Shown one piece after another: positions 32,180-41,302 of a DNA stretch of 64,000 nt (positions are counted from its first letter, which is position 1; the number at the start of each line of letters is the position of its first letter). The notes beneath the pieces are model-generated. The model did no database searches, was not told the DNA's origin, and was given only the letters and a program-made list of their open reading frames with translations. The stretch is from positions 97,577 through 161,576 of the forward strand of contig NZ_LXXZ01000087.1 of assembly GCF_003244875.1 (NCBI RefSeq). The letters run 5' to 3'. The DNA comes from Stenotrophomonas sepilia. Its GTDB lineage: Bacteria > Pseudomonadota > Gammaproteobacteria > Xanthomonadales > Xanthomonadaceae. Made by a program: the position numbers and the translations under genes.

Positions 32180-32479
32180 ATGACCCTGTTCTTCGCCCTG
32201 TGTTTCGTCGGCGTTGCAGTGGCCGGGTTCAGTGCCTTCGTGATCTTCTGGCCGCTGACCCTGGTGCACGTGCGCGACCGCCATCCGGCGCTCGCCGAGC
32301 GCTTCGGCAGCGGCGCCTTCCTCAAGCCCGATGCCCTGGCCTGGCTGCTGCGCCGCGACTATCGCCAGCAGCCGGACCGCTCGCTGTCCGGGCTGGCGAC
32401 GCCGGCCTGGGTATCGCTGCTGACCCTGCTGGCCGGACTGGGCATGGCCGCCCTGCTCTGGCTGGCCTCGCTCTGGTAA
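32180..32479 (+). CDS. Small membrane protein, 99 aa
   Basis: Starts MTLFFALCFVGVAVAGFSAF at 32180 with GGAGG upstream. Two hydrophobic segments: residues about 4-27 and about 76-97 (WVSLLTLLAGLGMAALLWL). The middle is charged with RDYRQQPDRSL, so both ends lie on the same face if the loop stays cytoplasmic. Conserved-looking in Xanthomonadaceae but unnamed to me. Follows asnS by 30 bp; probably co-transcribed with asnS and the next gene. Confidence 0.65.
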   Translation: MTLFFALCFVGVAVAGFSAFVIFWPLTLVHVRDRHPALAERFGSGAFLKPDALAWLLRRDYRQQPDRSLSGLATPAWVSLLTLLAGLGMAALLWLASLW

Positions 32480-32484
32480 CCCCC

Positions 32485-32799
32485 ATGAATGACATTTCTG
32501 CCTCGCGCGACAGCTGGTGGCTGGCCAGCCTCGGCAACACCCTGATCTGGGCGCGCCTGCGCGTTCGCCCGGCCGGCACCGCCGAAGTGCTCGACAGCGA
32601 TGGCAACACGCTGAGCTACGACAGCGAAGACACCGCCCGTTCGCAGTTGTTCGACGCCGAATTCGTCGAGTATGACGGCCTGGACGAGGAAGACGCGCTG
32701 GTGCGCGGCTTCAGCCTGCACGAAGTGCAGCCGCCGCAGGCCGACAACGACGAGGGCCTGCGCGGCCGCATGATCCAGTCGCTGGGCGCGCGCGCCTAA
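32485..32799 (+). CDS. Small acidic hypothetical protein, 104 aa
   Basis: ATG at 32485 is 5 bp after the preceding stop. Starts MNDISASRDSWWLASLGNTL, with the motif RLRVRPAGTAEVLDSDGNTL and SQLFDAEFVEYDGLDEEDAL, then a proline- and Gln-rich C-terminus. No signal, membrane segment or known domain. It is likely cytoplasmic and co-transcribed with the membrane protein gene upstream and paiB downstream (8 bp gap). Function unknown. Confidence 0.65.
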   Translation: MNDISASRDSWWLASLGNTLIWARLRVRPAGTAEVLDSDGNTLSYDSEDTARSQLFDAEFVEYDGLDEEDALVRGFSLHEVQPPQADNDEGLRGRMIQSLGARA

Positions 32800-32806
32800 T
32801 CCAGGC

Positions 32807-33445
32807 ATGTTCACTCCACGCGCCTTCGCCGAGACCGACCTGCTCTGGCTGGACCGCCTGCTGGCGCGCGATCCGTTCGTCACCGTGCTCACCCCCGGCA
32901 GCGATGGCCTGCCGGAGCTGACCCGGATGCCGGTACTGTACCGGCGCGAGGGCGAGCGCATCGAGCTGCGCGGGCACTGGGCCCGCGCCAACCCGCAGTC
33001 ACGCCACGGCGGTGCGGCCAAGGTGCTGGTCGACGGACCACACGGCTACCTCTCGGCCAGCTGGTATCCGGACAAGGAGCCTGCCGCACGGGTGCCAACC
33101 TGGAACTACGCCGCCGCCGAGCTGCGTGGCCAGTTGCACACCTTCGACGACACCGATGCGCTGGCCGAACTGGTCGGCGCGATCAGCGATCACTTCGAAG
33201 CCAGTGTCGGCCAGGCCTGGCAGTTCGATGCCACGCGCGCCGAACATGGCCCGGAACTGCGTGCCATCGTCGGCTTCCGTTTCCAGGTCGAACACGTGCA
33301 GCTGAAGCTGAAGCTGAGCCAGAACCATCCCGACGCCAACCAGCGCGCCGTGATCGCCGAACTGGAACAGCTGGGCACCCCTTCCTCCACCGAGTTGGCG
33401 CAGTGGATGCGCTGGCACCGCGAACAGGCCGCCCGCAGCGGCTGA
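32807..33445 (+). CDS. PaiB-family FMN-binding negative transcriptional regulator
   Basis: A 212-residue protein starting MFTPRAFAETDLLWLDRLLA. PaiB hallmarks are SASWYPDKEPAARVPTWNYA (FMN/protein contact region), IVGFRFQVEHVQLKLKLSQN and the C-terminal residues of the split-barrel fold. PaiB was named as a repressor in Bacillus sporulation, but the family is mainly known as flavin-binding split-barrel proteins; the role in Stenotrophomonas is unknown. Short intergenic spaces on both sides suggest the same transcript as the small upstream genes. Confidence 0.85.
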   Translation: MFTPRAFAETDLLWLDRLLARDPFVTVLTPGSDGLPELTRMPVLYRREGERIELRGHWARANPQSRHGGAAKVLVDGPHGYLSASWYPDKEPAARVPTWNYAAAELRGQLHTFDDTDALAELVGAISDHFEASVGQAWQFDATRAEHGPELRAIVGFRFQVEHVQLKLKLSQNHPDANQRAVIAELEQLGTPSSTELAQWMRWHREQAARSG

Positions 33446-33516
33446 ACACCCCAGATTCCCGCGACGTCGCAGCCGGATGGCTGCGATGCGCCCCCACCCG
33501 ACGCCAGGGACCGAAC

Positions 33517-34179
33517 ATGAAAGACATCCACAAGCTGCTGCAGAACAACCGCGACTGGGCCGACCGCATCGAGAAGGAGGACCCCGACTTCTTCCACCAG
33601 CTGGCCAAGCAGCAGCACCCGGAGTACCTGTGGATCGGCTGCTCCGATTCGCGCGTGCCGGCCAACCAGATCATCGGCATGGCGCCGGGCGAAGTGTTCG
33701 TGCATCGCAACGTCGCCAACGTGGTCGCCCACACCGACCTCAACTGCCTGAGCGTGGTGCAGTACGCGGTGGACCAGCTGAAGGTCAAGCACATCCTGAT
33801 CGTCGGCCACTACGGCTGCGGCGGCGTGCATGCCTGCCTGCACAACACCCGCGTCGGCCTGGCCGACAACTGGCTGCGCCATGTCGGTGACGTGGTGCAG
33901 AAGCACCAGGGCATCCTCGACGCCATCGAAGACGACGAACTCAAGCACGCCCGGCTGTGCGAGCTGAACGTGATCGAGCAGGTCGCCAACCTCTGCCGCT
34001 CGACCATCGTGCTGGATGCCTGGGCCCGCGGCCAGAAGCTGATGGTGCACGGCTGGGTCTACAGCCTGAAGGACGGCCGCGTGCGTGAAATGGGCATCGA
34101 CGTCGGTTCGCTGGAAGAGCTGCAGCCGGCGTATGAAAAAGCGCTGTCCTTCGTGCCGCGCAAGGGCCGTCGCGACTGA
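33517..34179 (+). CDS. can: Beta-class carbonic anhydrase
   Basis: A 220-residue beta-CA interconverting CO2 and bicarbonate. ATG at 33517 ([20 protein letters not shown]) follows GGGA by 9 nt; the frame upstream to 33403 is not coding-like. Zinc ligands fit the family: Cys in [14 protein letters not shown] (CxDxR pair), and His/Cys in VGHYGCGGV. The insert [20 protein letters not shown] is typical of E. coli Can-type enzymes. It is 70 bp after paiB, and 11 bp before the 3-hydroxyanthranilate dioxygenase gene, so co-transcription with the kynurenine genes is possible. Confidence 0.93.
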   Translation: MKDIHKLLQNNRDWADRIEKEDPDFFHQLAKQQHPEYLWIGCSDSRVPANQIIGMAPGEVFVHRNVANVVAHTDLNCLSVVQYAVDQLKVKHILIVGHYGCGGVHACLHNTRVGLADNWLRHVGDVVQKHQGILDAIEDDELKHARLCELNVIEQVANLCRSTIVLDAWARGQKLMVHGWVYSLKDGRVREMGIDVGSLEELQPAYEKALSFVPRKGRRD

Positions 34180-34190
34180 TCCCCACACGG

Positions 34191-34721
34191 ATGACCACCA
34201 TGCTCGCTCCGCCGATCAACCTGCACGCCTGGATCGAAGAGAACCGCCACCTGCTGAAGCCGCCGGTGGGCAACAAGATGATCGACAACGGCGATTTCAT
34301 CGTGATGGTGGTCGGCGGGCCGAACTCGCGTACCGACTACCACTACGACGAAGGCCCCGAGTGGTTCTACCAGCTCGAAGGCGAGATGGTGCTGAAGGTG
34401 CAGGAGGACGGCGCGGTACGCGACATTCCGATCCGCGCCGGCGAGATCTTCCTGTTGCCGGCGAAGGTGCCGCACTCGCCGCGGCGCCCGCCCGGGGGCA
34501 TCGGCCTGGTGGTCGAGCGCAAGCGGCTGCCGCATGAGTTGGACGGCGTGATCTGGCACTGCGAGCGCTGCAACCACAAGCTGCACGAAGAGTATTTCCC
34601 GCTGCAGAACATCGAAACCGACCTGCCCAAGGTGTTTGCGCACTACCAAGCCAGCCTGGAACTGCGTACCTGCAGCCAGTGCGGGCACGTGGATCCGCTG
34701 CCGGTGCCGGCGGCGGGCTGA
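34191..34721 (+). CDS. nbaC: 3-hydroxyanthranilate 3,4-dioxygenase
   Basis: A 176-residue cupin that opens the ring of 3-hydroxyanthranilate, giving the precursor of quinolinate. ATG at 34191 (a second ATG at 34200 is also possible). Fe-binding His/Glu/His lie in [18 protein letters not shown] and [11 protein letters not shown]. The C-terminal rubredoxin-like metal site is complete: CERCNHK and CSQCGHVD (two CxxC). Together with kynU and kmo it forms the kynurenine branch of tryptophan breakdown and de novo NAD synthesis. Confidence 0.92.
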   Translation: MTTMLAPPINLHAWIEENRHLLKPPVGNKMIDNGDFIVMVVGGPNSRTDYHYDEGPEWFYQLEGEMVLKVQEDGAVRDIPIRAGEIFLLPAKVPHSPRRPPGGIGLVVERKRLPHELDGVIWHCERCNHKLHEEYFPLQNIETDLPKVFAHYQASLELRTCSQCGHVDPLPVPAAG

Positions 34722-34731
34722 GCACCTGCCC

Positions 34732-34795
34732 CTGTAGAGCCGAGCCCATGCTCGGCTTCGTGGCCCGGCAGCCGAGCATGGGCTCGACTCTACAG
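34732..34795. repeat. Inverted pair of GTAG/SMAG palindromes (BIME-like)
   Basis: Two copies face each other: CTGTAGAGCCGAGC...ATGCTCGGC and GCCGAGCATGGG...CTCTACAG, about 17 nt apart, so both the single stems and a long 64-nt foldback are possible. It fills most of the gap between nbaC and kynU, 11 bp after the nbaC stop, as a possible transcript stabiliser. Confidence 0.8.
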
Positions 34796-34859
34796 GTTCG
34801 GCGGCAGGCACGCCGCCAGGCGCTACACTGGCGGTCCCGTTGCAGCCTGTTGCCCGACC

Positions 34860-36134
34860 ATGTCCGACCTGCTCAGCCGCACCCACGCCATCGCCCTGGA
34901 CGCCGCCGATCCGCTGCGCCCGCTGCGTGGCGAATTCCTGATTCCGCGCCATGGTGGCGGCGAGCAGACCTACTTCGTCGGCAACTCGCTGGGCCTGCAG
35001 CCGCGCGGTGCGCAGGCAGCGGTGCAGGAAGTGATGAAACAATGGGGCGAACTGGCGGTGGAAGGCCACTTCACCGGCCCGACGCAGTGGCTGTCCTACC
35101 ACCGCCTGGTGAGCGCGCAGCTGGCCCGAGTGGTCGGCGCACTGCCCAGCGAGGTGGTAGCGATGAACACGCTGAGCGTGAACCTGCACCTGATGATGGT
35201 CAGCTTCTACCGGCCGACCACGCAGCGCCCGGTGATCCTGATGGAAGCCGGCGCATTCCCGACCGACCGCCACGCGGTGGAAGCTCAGATCCGCTTCCAT
35301 GGTTTCGACCCGGCCGAGTGCCTGGTGGAAGTGCAGCCGGACGAAGCCAACGGCACGATTTCGCTGACCGCGATCGAACGCGCCATCGCCGAGCACGGCC
35401 CGCGCCTGGCGCTGGTGCTGTGGCCCGGCGTGCAGTACCGCACCGGCCAGGCCTTCGACCTCGATGCGATCACCCGCGCCGCACGCCTGCAGGGCGCACG
35501 CATCGGCTTCGATCTGGCGCACTCGGTTGGCAACCTGCCGCTGCGCCTGCATGACGTGGCGCCCGATTTCGCCGTGTGGTGCCACTACAAATACCTCAAC
35601 AGCGGCCCCGGCGCGGTGGCTGGCGCGTTCGTGCACGAGCGCCACCACCGCGACACCACCCTGCCGCGCTTTGCCGGCTGGTGGGGCCATGAGGAATCGA
35701 CCCGCTTCCAGATGGCGCCCCAGTTCACCCCCGCCATCGGTGCCGAAGGCTGGCAGCTCAGCAATCCACCGATCCTTGGCCTGGCACCACTGCGTGCCTC
35801 GCTGGACCTGTTCGAGCGTGCCGGCATGGAGGCGCTGCGCAGCAAATCGCTGGCGCTGACCGGCCTGCTCGAAGCACTGGTCCGCGCACGCCTGCCGCAG
35901 GTGCTGGACATCATTACCCCGGCCGATCCGCAGCGCCGCGGCTGCCAGTTGTCGCTGCGCGTGATCGGTGGCCGCGAGCGTGGCCGTGCACTGTTCGAGC
36001 ACCTGCGCGGCATCGGCGTGCTCGGCGACTGGCGCGAGCCTGACGTGATCCGCATCTCGCCCACCCCGCTCTACAACCGCTACCTGGACGTGCACCATTT
36101 CGTCGAGGAAGTGGAAGCCTGGGCCGGCCTGTAA
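34860..36134 (+). CDS. kynU: Kynureninase
   Basis: A 424-residue PLP enzyme that cleaves kynurenine or 3-hydroxykynurenine to anthranilates and alanine. Starts MSDLLSRTHAIALDAADPLR at 34860. Family features include FVGNSLGLQPRGAQAAVQ, the active-site region AVWCHYKYLNSGPGAVAGAF with the PLP Lys in HYKYLN, and FAGWWGHE. A TACACT box at 34824-34829 may be its own promoter, since the SMAG pair separates it from nbaC. Confidence 0.95.
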   Translation: MSDLLSRTHAIALDAADPLRPLRGEFLIPRHGGGEQTYFVGNSLGLQPRGAQAAVQEVMKQWGELAVEGHFTGPTQWLSYHRLVSAQLARVVGALPSEVVAMNTLSVNLHLMMVSFYRPTTQRPVILMEAGAFPTDRHAVEAQIRFHGFDPAECLVEVQPDEANGTISLTAIERAIAEHGPRLALVLWPGVQYRTGQAFDLDAITRAARLQGARIGFDLAHSVGNLPLRLHDVAPDFAVWCHYKYLNSGPGAVAGAFVHERHHRDTTLPRFAGWWGHEESTRFQMAPQFTPAIGAEGWQLSNPPILGLAPLRASLDLFERAGMEALRSKSLALTGLLEALVRARLPQVLDIITPADPQRRGCQLSLRVIGGRERGRALFEHLRGIGVLGDWREPDVIRISPTPLYNRYLDVHHFVEEVEAWAGL

Positions 36135-36166
36135 GCCGGCCCCTCCCCCTGCTGCTGGACAGTTCG

Positions 36167-37534
36167 TTGATCGCACACGCCTCCCGCTCGTTGAGCATTA
36201 TCGGTGCCGGCCTTGCCGGGTCCCTGCTGGCCATCCTGCTGTCACGGCAAGGCTGGCGCATCACCCTGTACGAACGCCGTGGCGATCCCCGCATTGCCGA
36301 CTACGAGAGCGGTCGTTCGATCAACCTGGCGTTGGCCGAGCGCGGGCGCAATGCACTGCGCCAGGCCGGTGTGGAAGACGAGGTGATGGCGCGCGCGGTG
36401 ATGATGCGCGGGCGCATGGTGCATCCACGCGACGGCGAACCGCAGCTGCAGCGCTATGGCCGCGACGACAGCGAGGTGATCTGGTCGATCCATCGCAGCG
36501 ATCTGAACACCACGCTGCTGGAACTGGCCGAACAGGCCGGTGCCACCGTGCATTTCCATCGTCGCCTGCATACCGTGGATTTCGATGCGGGCTACGCGCG
36601 TTTCATCGATGACCGTGACGACAGCCCGCACGACATCCGCTTTGACACCCTGATCGGCGCCGACGGCGCGGGCTCGGCACTGCGCGCGGCGATGAACCGT
36701 CGTGCGCCGCTGGGCGAGGACATCGCCTTCCTTGACCATTCGTACAAGGAACTGGAGATCCCGCCGGCTGCCGATGGCGGCTTCCGCATCGAGCGCAATG
36801 CGCTGCACATCTGGCCGCGCGGCCACTACATGTGCATCGCGTTGCCCAATCACGAAGGCACTTTCACGGTCACCCTGTTCCTGCCCAACCAGGGCGATCC
36901 CAGCTTCGCCACGGTCAATACCGGTGCGCAGGCCGAGGCCCTGTTTGCACGCGAGTTCGCCGACGCGCTGCCGTTGATCCCGAACCTGCGCGTGGACTGG
37001 GAACAGCACCCGCCGGGCCTGCTCGGCACGCTCACCCTCGACCGCTGGCATCAGCAGGGCCGCGCCGTGCTGATCGGTGACGCTGCGCATGCGATGGTGC
37101 CGTTCCACGGCCAGGGCATGAACTGCGCGTTCGAGGATTGCGTGGCTCTGGCCCGCCATCTGATGGAAGCGGATGATCTGGAAGGTGCGTTCGCCGCGTT
37201 CGAGGCCGAGCGCAAACCGAATGCACGTGCCATCCAGCAGATGGCGCTTGAGAACTACCTGGAGATGCGCGACCGCGTGGCCGACCCTGCATTCCTGCTG
37301 CAACGCGAGCTGGAGCAGGAACTGCAGCGGCGCTGGCCGACCCGCTTCGTGCCGCATTACACGATGGTCACCTTCCTGCACACGCCCTACGCCGAGGCGC
37401 TGCGCCGCACCGAACTGCAGCGCGACCTGCTGGCTGCAGCCACCGCCGGTCACGATTCACTGGACAACATCGACTGGGCCGCACTGGAAGCGCAGGTCCA
37501 CGCGCAGTTGCCGGTCCTGGAGGGAGCGCACTGA
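36167..37534 (+). CDS. kmo: Kynurenine 3-monooxygenase
   Basis: A 455-residue FAD monooxygenase that makes 3-hydroxykynurenine. The start is the TTG at 36167 (MIAHASRSLSIIGAGLAGSL); no ATG lies in frame before the FAD-binding motif, and TGGAC 7 nt upstream is weak. The Rossmann FAD site GAGLAGSLLAILLSRQG and the second FAD motif GDAAHAMVPFHGQGMNCAFE are intact; the C-terminal FVPHYTMVTFLHTPYAEAL region is that of bacterial KMO. Its TGA overlaps the ATG of sbcB by 1 nt (TGATG), coupling the two. Confidence 0.93.
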   Translation: MIAHASRSLSIIGAGLAGSLLAILLSRQGWRITLYERRGDPRIADYESGRSINLALAERGRNALRQAGVEDEVMARAVMMRGRMVHPRDGEPQLQRYGRDDSEVIWSIHRSDLNTTLLELAEQAGATVHFHRRLHTVDFDAGYARFIDDRDDSPHDIRFDTLIGADGAGSALRAAMNRRAPLGEDIAFLDHSYKELEIPPAADGGFRIERNALHIWPRGHYMCIALPNHEGTFTVTLFLPNQGDPSFATVNTGAQAEALFAREFADALPLIPNLRVDWEQHPPGLLGTLTLDRWHQQGRAVLIGDAAHAMVPFHGQGMNCAFEDCVALARHLMEADDLEGAFAAFEAERKPNARAIQQMALENYLEMRDRVADPAFLLQRELEQELQRRWPTRFVPHYTMVTFLHTPYAEALRRTELQRDLLAAATAGHDSLDNIDWAALEAQVHAQLPVLEGAH

Positions 37535-38973
37535 TGGCCGACAGCTTCCTGTTCTACGACCTGGAAACCTTCGGCCAGGACCCGCGGCGCACGCGCATCT
37601 CGCAGTTCGCCGCGGTCCGCACCGATGCCGACCTCAACGAGATCGACACGCCGGTCAGCTTCTTCGTGCGCCCGGCCGATGACCTGCTGCCCTCGCCGAT
37701 GGCCACCCTGGTCACCGGCATCACCCCGCAGCAGGCCCTGGCCGAGGGCATCAGCGAGGCAGAAGCCTTCGACCGCATCAACGAACTGATGTCGCGATCC
37801 GGCACCTGCGCACTGGGCTACAACACGCTGCGCTTCGACGATGAGTTCGTCCGCTACGGGTTGTTCCGCAACTTCCACGATCCCTACGAACGCGAGTGGC
37901 GCAACGGCAATTCGCGCTGGGACCTGCTGGACATGCTGCGGCTGATGCGCGCGATGCGCCCGGACGGCATCCGGTGGCCGCTGCGCGAGGACGGCGCCAC
38001 CTCGTTCAAGCTCGAGCACCTGGCCGAGGCCAACAACGTGCGCGAAGGCGATGCGCACGAAGCGCTGTCAGACGTGCGCGCCACCATCGGCATGGCACGG
38101 CTGTTCAAGCAGTCGCAGCCGCGGCTGTGGGAGTACGCGCTGAAGCTGCGCGACAAGCGCTTCGTCGGCGGCTTGCTGGACGTGGCGGCGATGAAGCCGG
38201 TTCTGCACATTTCCATGCGCTACCCTGCCAGCCGCCTGTGCGCCGCACCGGTTCTGCCCTTGGCCGTGCACCCGACCATCAACAACCGGGTGATCGTGTT
38301 CGACCTGGAGGGCGAGATCGACGACCTGCTCGACCTGCCGGCCGAGGTGATCGCACAGCGCCTGTACATGCGGGCCAGCGAGCTGCCCGAAGGCGTGGCA
38401 CGCGTGCCGCTGAAGGAAGTGCACCTGAACAAGGTGCCGGCACTGATCGCATGGAACCACCTGCGCGCCGATGACCATGCGCGCCTCGGCCTGGACGTGG
38501 CCGCGATCGAAGCCAAGGTGGAACGGCTGCGCGCGTTCGCTCCACAGCTGGCCGAGAAGGCACGCCAGGTCTACAACCAGCCCCGCGTCGCGACCGTGGC
38601 CGATGTCGATGCCTCGCTGTATGACGGCTTCCTCGGCAATGGCGACAAGCCGCTGCTGGCGCTGGCACGCACCACCGCGCCGGAGCAGCTGGCCGCGCTG
38701 GAAGGCCGCTTCCGCGACCCGCGCCTGCCGGAGCTGCTGTTCCGCTACCGTGCGCGCAATCATCCCGACAGCCTCGCGCCGGCTGAACGCCAGCGCTGGC
38801 AGGATTACCGGCGCCAGCGCCTGCTCGGCGACGGCGGCCTGGGCGAACTCAACCTGCCCCAGTACCAGCAACAGCTCGATGCGCTGGCCGCCGAGTCGCC
38901 CGACGACGCGCGGCGCCAGGCCCTGCTGCAATCGCTGCGCGACTGGGGCCAGCACCTGCAGGAGACCTTGTGA
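37534..38973 (+). CDS. sbcB: Exodeoxyribonuclease I
   Basis: A 479-residue ssDNA 3'-5' exonuclease used in recombination and mismatch repair. Starts MADSFLFYDLETFGQDPRRT at 37534: DLET is the ExoI catalytic DEDDh motif I, with the later acidic residues in NTLRFDDEFVRYGLF (motif II) and GDAHEALSDVRATIGMA (motif III, including HxxxxD). The SH3-like and C-terminal helical domains follow. The gene overlaps kmo by 1 nt and the next gene by 4 nt, so it is part of a tight translational chain. Confidence 0.95.
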   Translation: MADSFLFYDLETFGQDPRRTRISQFAAVRTDADLNEIDTPVSFFVRPADDLLPSPMATLVTGITPQQALAEGISEAEAFDRINELMSRSGTCALGYNTLRFDDEFVRYGLFRNFHDPYEREWRNGNSRWDLLDMLRLMRAMRPDGIRWPLREDGATSFKLEHLAEANNVREGDAHEALSDVRATIGMARLFKQSQPRLWEYALKLRDKRFVGGLLDVAAMKPVLHISMRYPASRLCAAPVLPLAVHPTINNRVIVFDLEGEIDDLLDLPAEVIAQRLYMRASELPEGVARVPLKEVHLNKVPALIAWNHLRADDHARLGLDVAAIEAKVERLRAFAPQLAEKARQVYNQPRVATVADVDASLYDGFLGNGDKPLLALARTTAPEQLAALEGRFRDPRLPELLFRYRARNHPDSLAPAERQRWQDYRRQRLLGDGGLGELNLPQYQQQLDALAAESPDDARRQALLQSLRDWGQHLQETL

Positions 38974-39656
38974 GTACCTATTTCTCGGACGCCAGCTTCA
39001 AGTTCCTGCGCAGCCTGGCGCGGCACAACGACAAGACCTGGTTCAACGACCACCGCCAGCAGTATGAAGACCACGTTCGGCAGCCGTTCCTGCGCCTGCT
39101 GGGCGACCTGCAGCCGGCATTGGCCGAGGTCAGCGAGCACTTCCGCGCCGATACCCGCGGCGTCGGCGGCTCCCTGTTCCGCATCCACCGTGACGCGCGC
39201 TTTTCCAACGACAAGTCACCGTACAAGACCTGGCAGGGTGCGCGCCTGTTCCACGAGCGGCGCCGCGAGGTGGCCGCGCCGTCCTTCTATGTGCACCTGC
39301 AACCCGGCGAGAGCTTCGTCGGCGCCGGCCTGTGGCATCCGGAACCGGAAACCCAGCGCCGCGTGCGCCACTTCATCCTCGACAACCCGGGCAGCTGGAA
39401 GGCCGCCGCGCACGCGCCGGCCCTGCGCAAGCGCTTCGATTTCGAGGAGAGCGAGAAGCTGGTGCGGCCCCCGCGTGGCTTCCCGGCCGACTTCGAGTTC
39501 ATCGACGACCTCAAGCACCGCAACTGGGTGATGTGGCGCTCGCTGGACGACGCCACCATGACCGGCCCACGCCTGCTGTCCACGCTGGGCAAGGACCTGG
39601 CCGCGCTCGGCCCGTTCGTCGACTACCTGTGCGCTGCGCTGGACCTGGAATTCTGA
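38970..39656 (+). CDS. DUF2461 (TIGR02453 family) protein
   Basis: A 228-residue protein starting with GTG at 38970 (MSTYFSDASFKFLRSLARHN). FL+.L..HND+.WF..H is the DUF2461 hallmark, followed by FRIHRDARFSNDKSPYKTW and FYVHLQPGESFVGAGLWHPE. No activity is established for the family that I know. It overlaps sbcB by 4 nt (GTGA) and ends TGATG with the aldo/keto reductase, so it lies in a run of coupled genes that begins at kmo. Confidence 0.88.
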   Translation: MSTYFSDASFKFLRSLARHNDKTWFNDHRQQYEDHVRQPFLRLLGDLQPALAEVSEHFRADTRGVGGSLFRIHRDARFSNDKSPYKTWQGARLFHERRREVAAPSFYVHLQPGESFVGAGLWHPEPETQRRVRHFILDNPGSWKAAAHAPALRKRFDFEESEKLVRPPRGFPADFEFIDDLKHRNWVMWRSLDDATMTGPRLLSTLGKDLAALGPFVDYLCAALDLEF

Positions 39657-40648
39657 TGTCGCAGAATCTTCCGCTGGCCCGCCAGCGGCGCGTGCTCGGC
39701 CGCACCGGCCTGGCCGTTTCACCGATCGGATTGGGCTGTTCCGGCTTCTGGGGTCATCGCCGCTTCCCCGAGCATGAGGCGGCTGCTGTGGTCGAGCATG
39801 CGCTTGCCCACGGGGTGAACCTGCTCGATACCGGTCACAACTATTCCGGCTTCCATGCCGAGCCGCGCCTGGGCCGCATCCTGCGCCCGTTGCTGAAGCA
39901 GTACCCGCGCGATTCACTGGTGATCTCAAGCAAGGGCGGCACGCTGACCGGCCAGGCCGGCATCAGCGTCGCCGAGCAACGCAATTTCTCGCCCGCGGCC
40001 ATCACCGCCAGCTGCGAGGCGTCGCTGCGCAACCTCGGCCTGGGCCATCTTGATGTCTACCAGCTGCATGACGCCAGCGAACACGACATCAGTGACGACC
40101 TGCTGGCGGCACTGCAGCGCCTGCGCGAACGTGGGTTGATCCGATTCACCGGCATCAACACCCACTCGGCCTCGACCCTGCGCTGGATGATCGCCCATCC
40201 AGATGCCTTCGATGTGGTGCTGCTGGACTACAACGCCCTACAGCAGGACCGCGAACCGCTTATCGATCAGCTGCAGGCAGTGGGCATCGGCGTGCTGGCC
40301 GGCACCGTGCTGGCGCAGGGCCATCTGCTGCCCGCACGCCCGCGCCTGCCACGGCTGGCCGATGGCTGGTACCTGGCGCGCGCCTGGCTGAAACCCAGCA
40401 GCCGCCATCTGATGCGCAGTGCCCGCCAGATGCGGCGCGCGGTGGCCACGATCCACAGCCAGCGTCCGGCCCAGACCGCCTTCGCCTACGCATTGGGGCA
40501 TCCCGGTGTGGCCAGCGGCATCCTCGGCACCACCCGCATCCGCAGCCTGGACGAGGTCTTGGCAACGCGCGTGGAGGCGCTGAGCCCGGCGGAACGGCAA
40601 CAGCTGGTCGATGCCTTCGGTGATGGCCGTGGTTCGCCCAGTCAGTGA
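39656..40648 (+). CDS. Aldo/keto reductase family protein
   Basis: A 330-residue NADP-type aldo/keto reductase. ATG at 39656 (MSQNLPLARQRRVLGRTGLA) overlaps the previous TGA. The start VLGRTGLAVSPIGLGCSGFWG is the AKR opening. Active-site residues are visible: Asp and Tyr in LLDTGHNYSGFH, Lys in LVISSKGGTL and His in VYQLHDASE. The tail QRPAQTAFAYALGHPGVASGI, typical of the cofactor-binding C-terminal part, is present. Substrate unknown. End of the coupled run; a 42-bp gap precedes the DUF2939 gene. Confidence 0.88.
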   Translation: MSQNLPLARQRRVLGRTGLAVSPIGLGCSGFWGHRRFPEHEAAAVVEHALAHGVNLLDTGHNYSGFHAEPRLGRILRPLLKQYPRDSLVISSKGGTLTGQAGISVAEQRNFSPAAITASCEASLRNLGLGHLDVYQLHDASEHDISDDLLAALQRLRERGLIRFTGINTHSASTLRWMIAHPDAFDVVLLDYNALQQDREPLIDQLQAVGIGVLAGTVLAQGHLLPARPRLPRLADGWYLARAWLKPSSRHLMRSARQMRRAVATIHSQRPAQTAFAYALGHPGVASGILGTTRIRSLDEVLATRVEALSPAERQQLVDAFGDGRGSPSQ

Positions 40649-40690
40649 GTCTTCACCCGGCACTGCCGCCGTTGCGGCAGTCTGTCCGGC

Positions 40691-41242
40691 ATGAAGAAGC
40701 TCACCGCACTGCTTGTGCTGCTGGTCCTGGCCTTGGCGGCCTGGTGGTTCGGCGGCCCGTACCTGACTGTCAATGGCTTGTCCAAGGCCATCGAACGGCG
40801 CGACACCGCGCGCCTGGGGCGTTACGTCGATTTCCCGCGCGTGCGCAGCAGCCTGCGTGCGCAGCTCAATGATTACCTGGTGCGCCAGGCGGGCCCGGAC
40901 GTGGCGGCCAGCCCGTTCGGAGCCCTGCTCTACGGCCTGGGCGACCAGCTCGGGGGGGCCGCGGTGGAAACCATGGTGACCCCGACCGGGATCGGCGCGA
41001 TGCTGCAGGGCCACGTGCTGTGGAAGCGTGGCCGCAATGAACTGCAGGGTGGCGACGCCTTCGGCGCGACCGAACCTGCGCGGCCGTTGAAACACGCCGA
41101 GCACCATTTCGAGGCGTTCGATCGCTTCGTGATCAATGTGGATCGCGGCCCCGGCCAGCCACCGACGAAGGTGGTGCTGGAGCCGCAGGGCCTGCGCTGG
41201 AAAGTGGTGGACCTGCAGTTGGGGATGTCGGGCAGCCCTTGA
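40691..41242 (+). CDS. DUF2939 domain protein
   Basis: A 183-residue protein with a hydrophobic N-terminus (MKKLTALLVLLVLALAAWWF) that could be a signal peptide or an anchor. Then PYLTVNGLSKAIERRDTARL and FDRFVINVDRGPG, as in DUF2939. The rest is a lipid-like or periplasmic fold of unknown role; LKHAEHHFEAFDRF is a conserved-looking stretch. Function unknown. It ends at 41242 and faces a minus-strand nucleotidase gene. Confidence 0.8.
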   Translation: MKKLTALLVLLVLALAAWWFGGPYLTVNGLSKAIERRDTARLGRYVDFPRVRSSLRAQLNDYLVRQAGPDVAASPFGALLYGLGDQLGGAAVETMVTPTGIGAMLQGHVLWKRGRNELQGGDAFGATEPARPLKHAEHHFEAFDRFVINVDRGPGQPPTKVVLEPQGLRWKVVDLQLGMSGSP

Positions 41243-41265
41243 TCGGCCCCGTGGCCTGACGGCAG

Positions 41266-41289
41266 CGCCAACCAAGATTGGCACCTACC
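41266..41289 (-). repeat. GTAG-headed palindromic repeat (SMAG/REP type)
   Basis: GCGCCAACCAAGATTGGCACCTACC reads on the minus strand as a GGTAG head followed by GTGCCAATC and GGTTGGC. It lies in the 60-bp space between the convergent DUF2939 and nucleotidase genes. Confidence 0.7.
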
Positions 41290-41302
41290 GGTCAAATCCG
41301 CC

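Noticed and set aside
34059..36176. 705-codon minus-strand frame opposite kynU
   Set aside because: kynU has PLP-binding Lys and a signature; the opposite frame has none.
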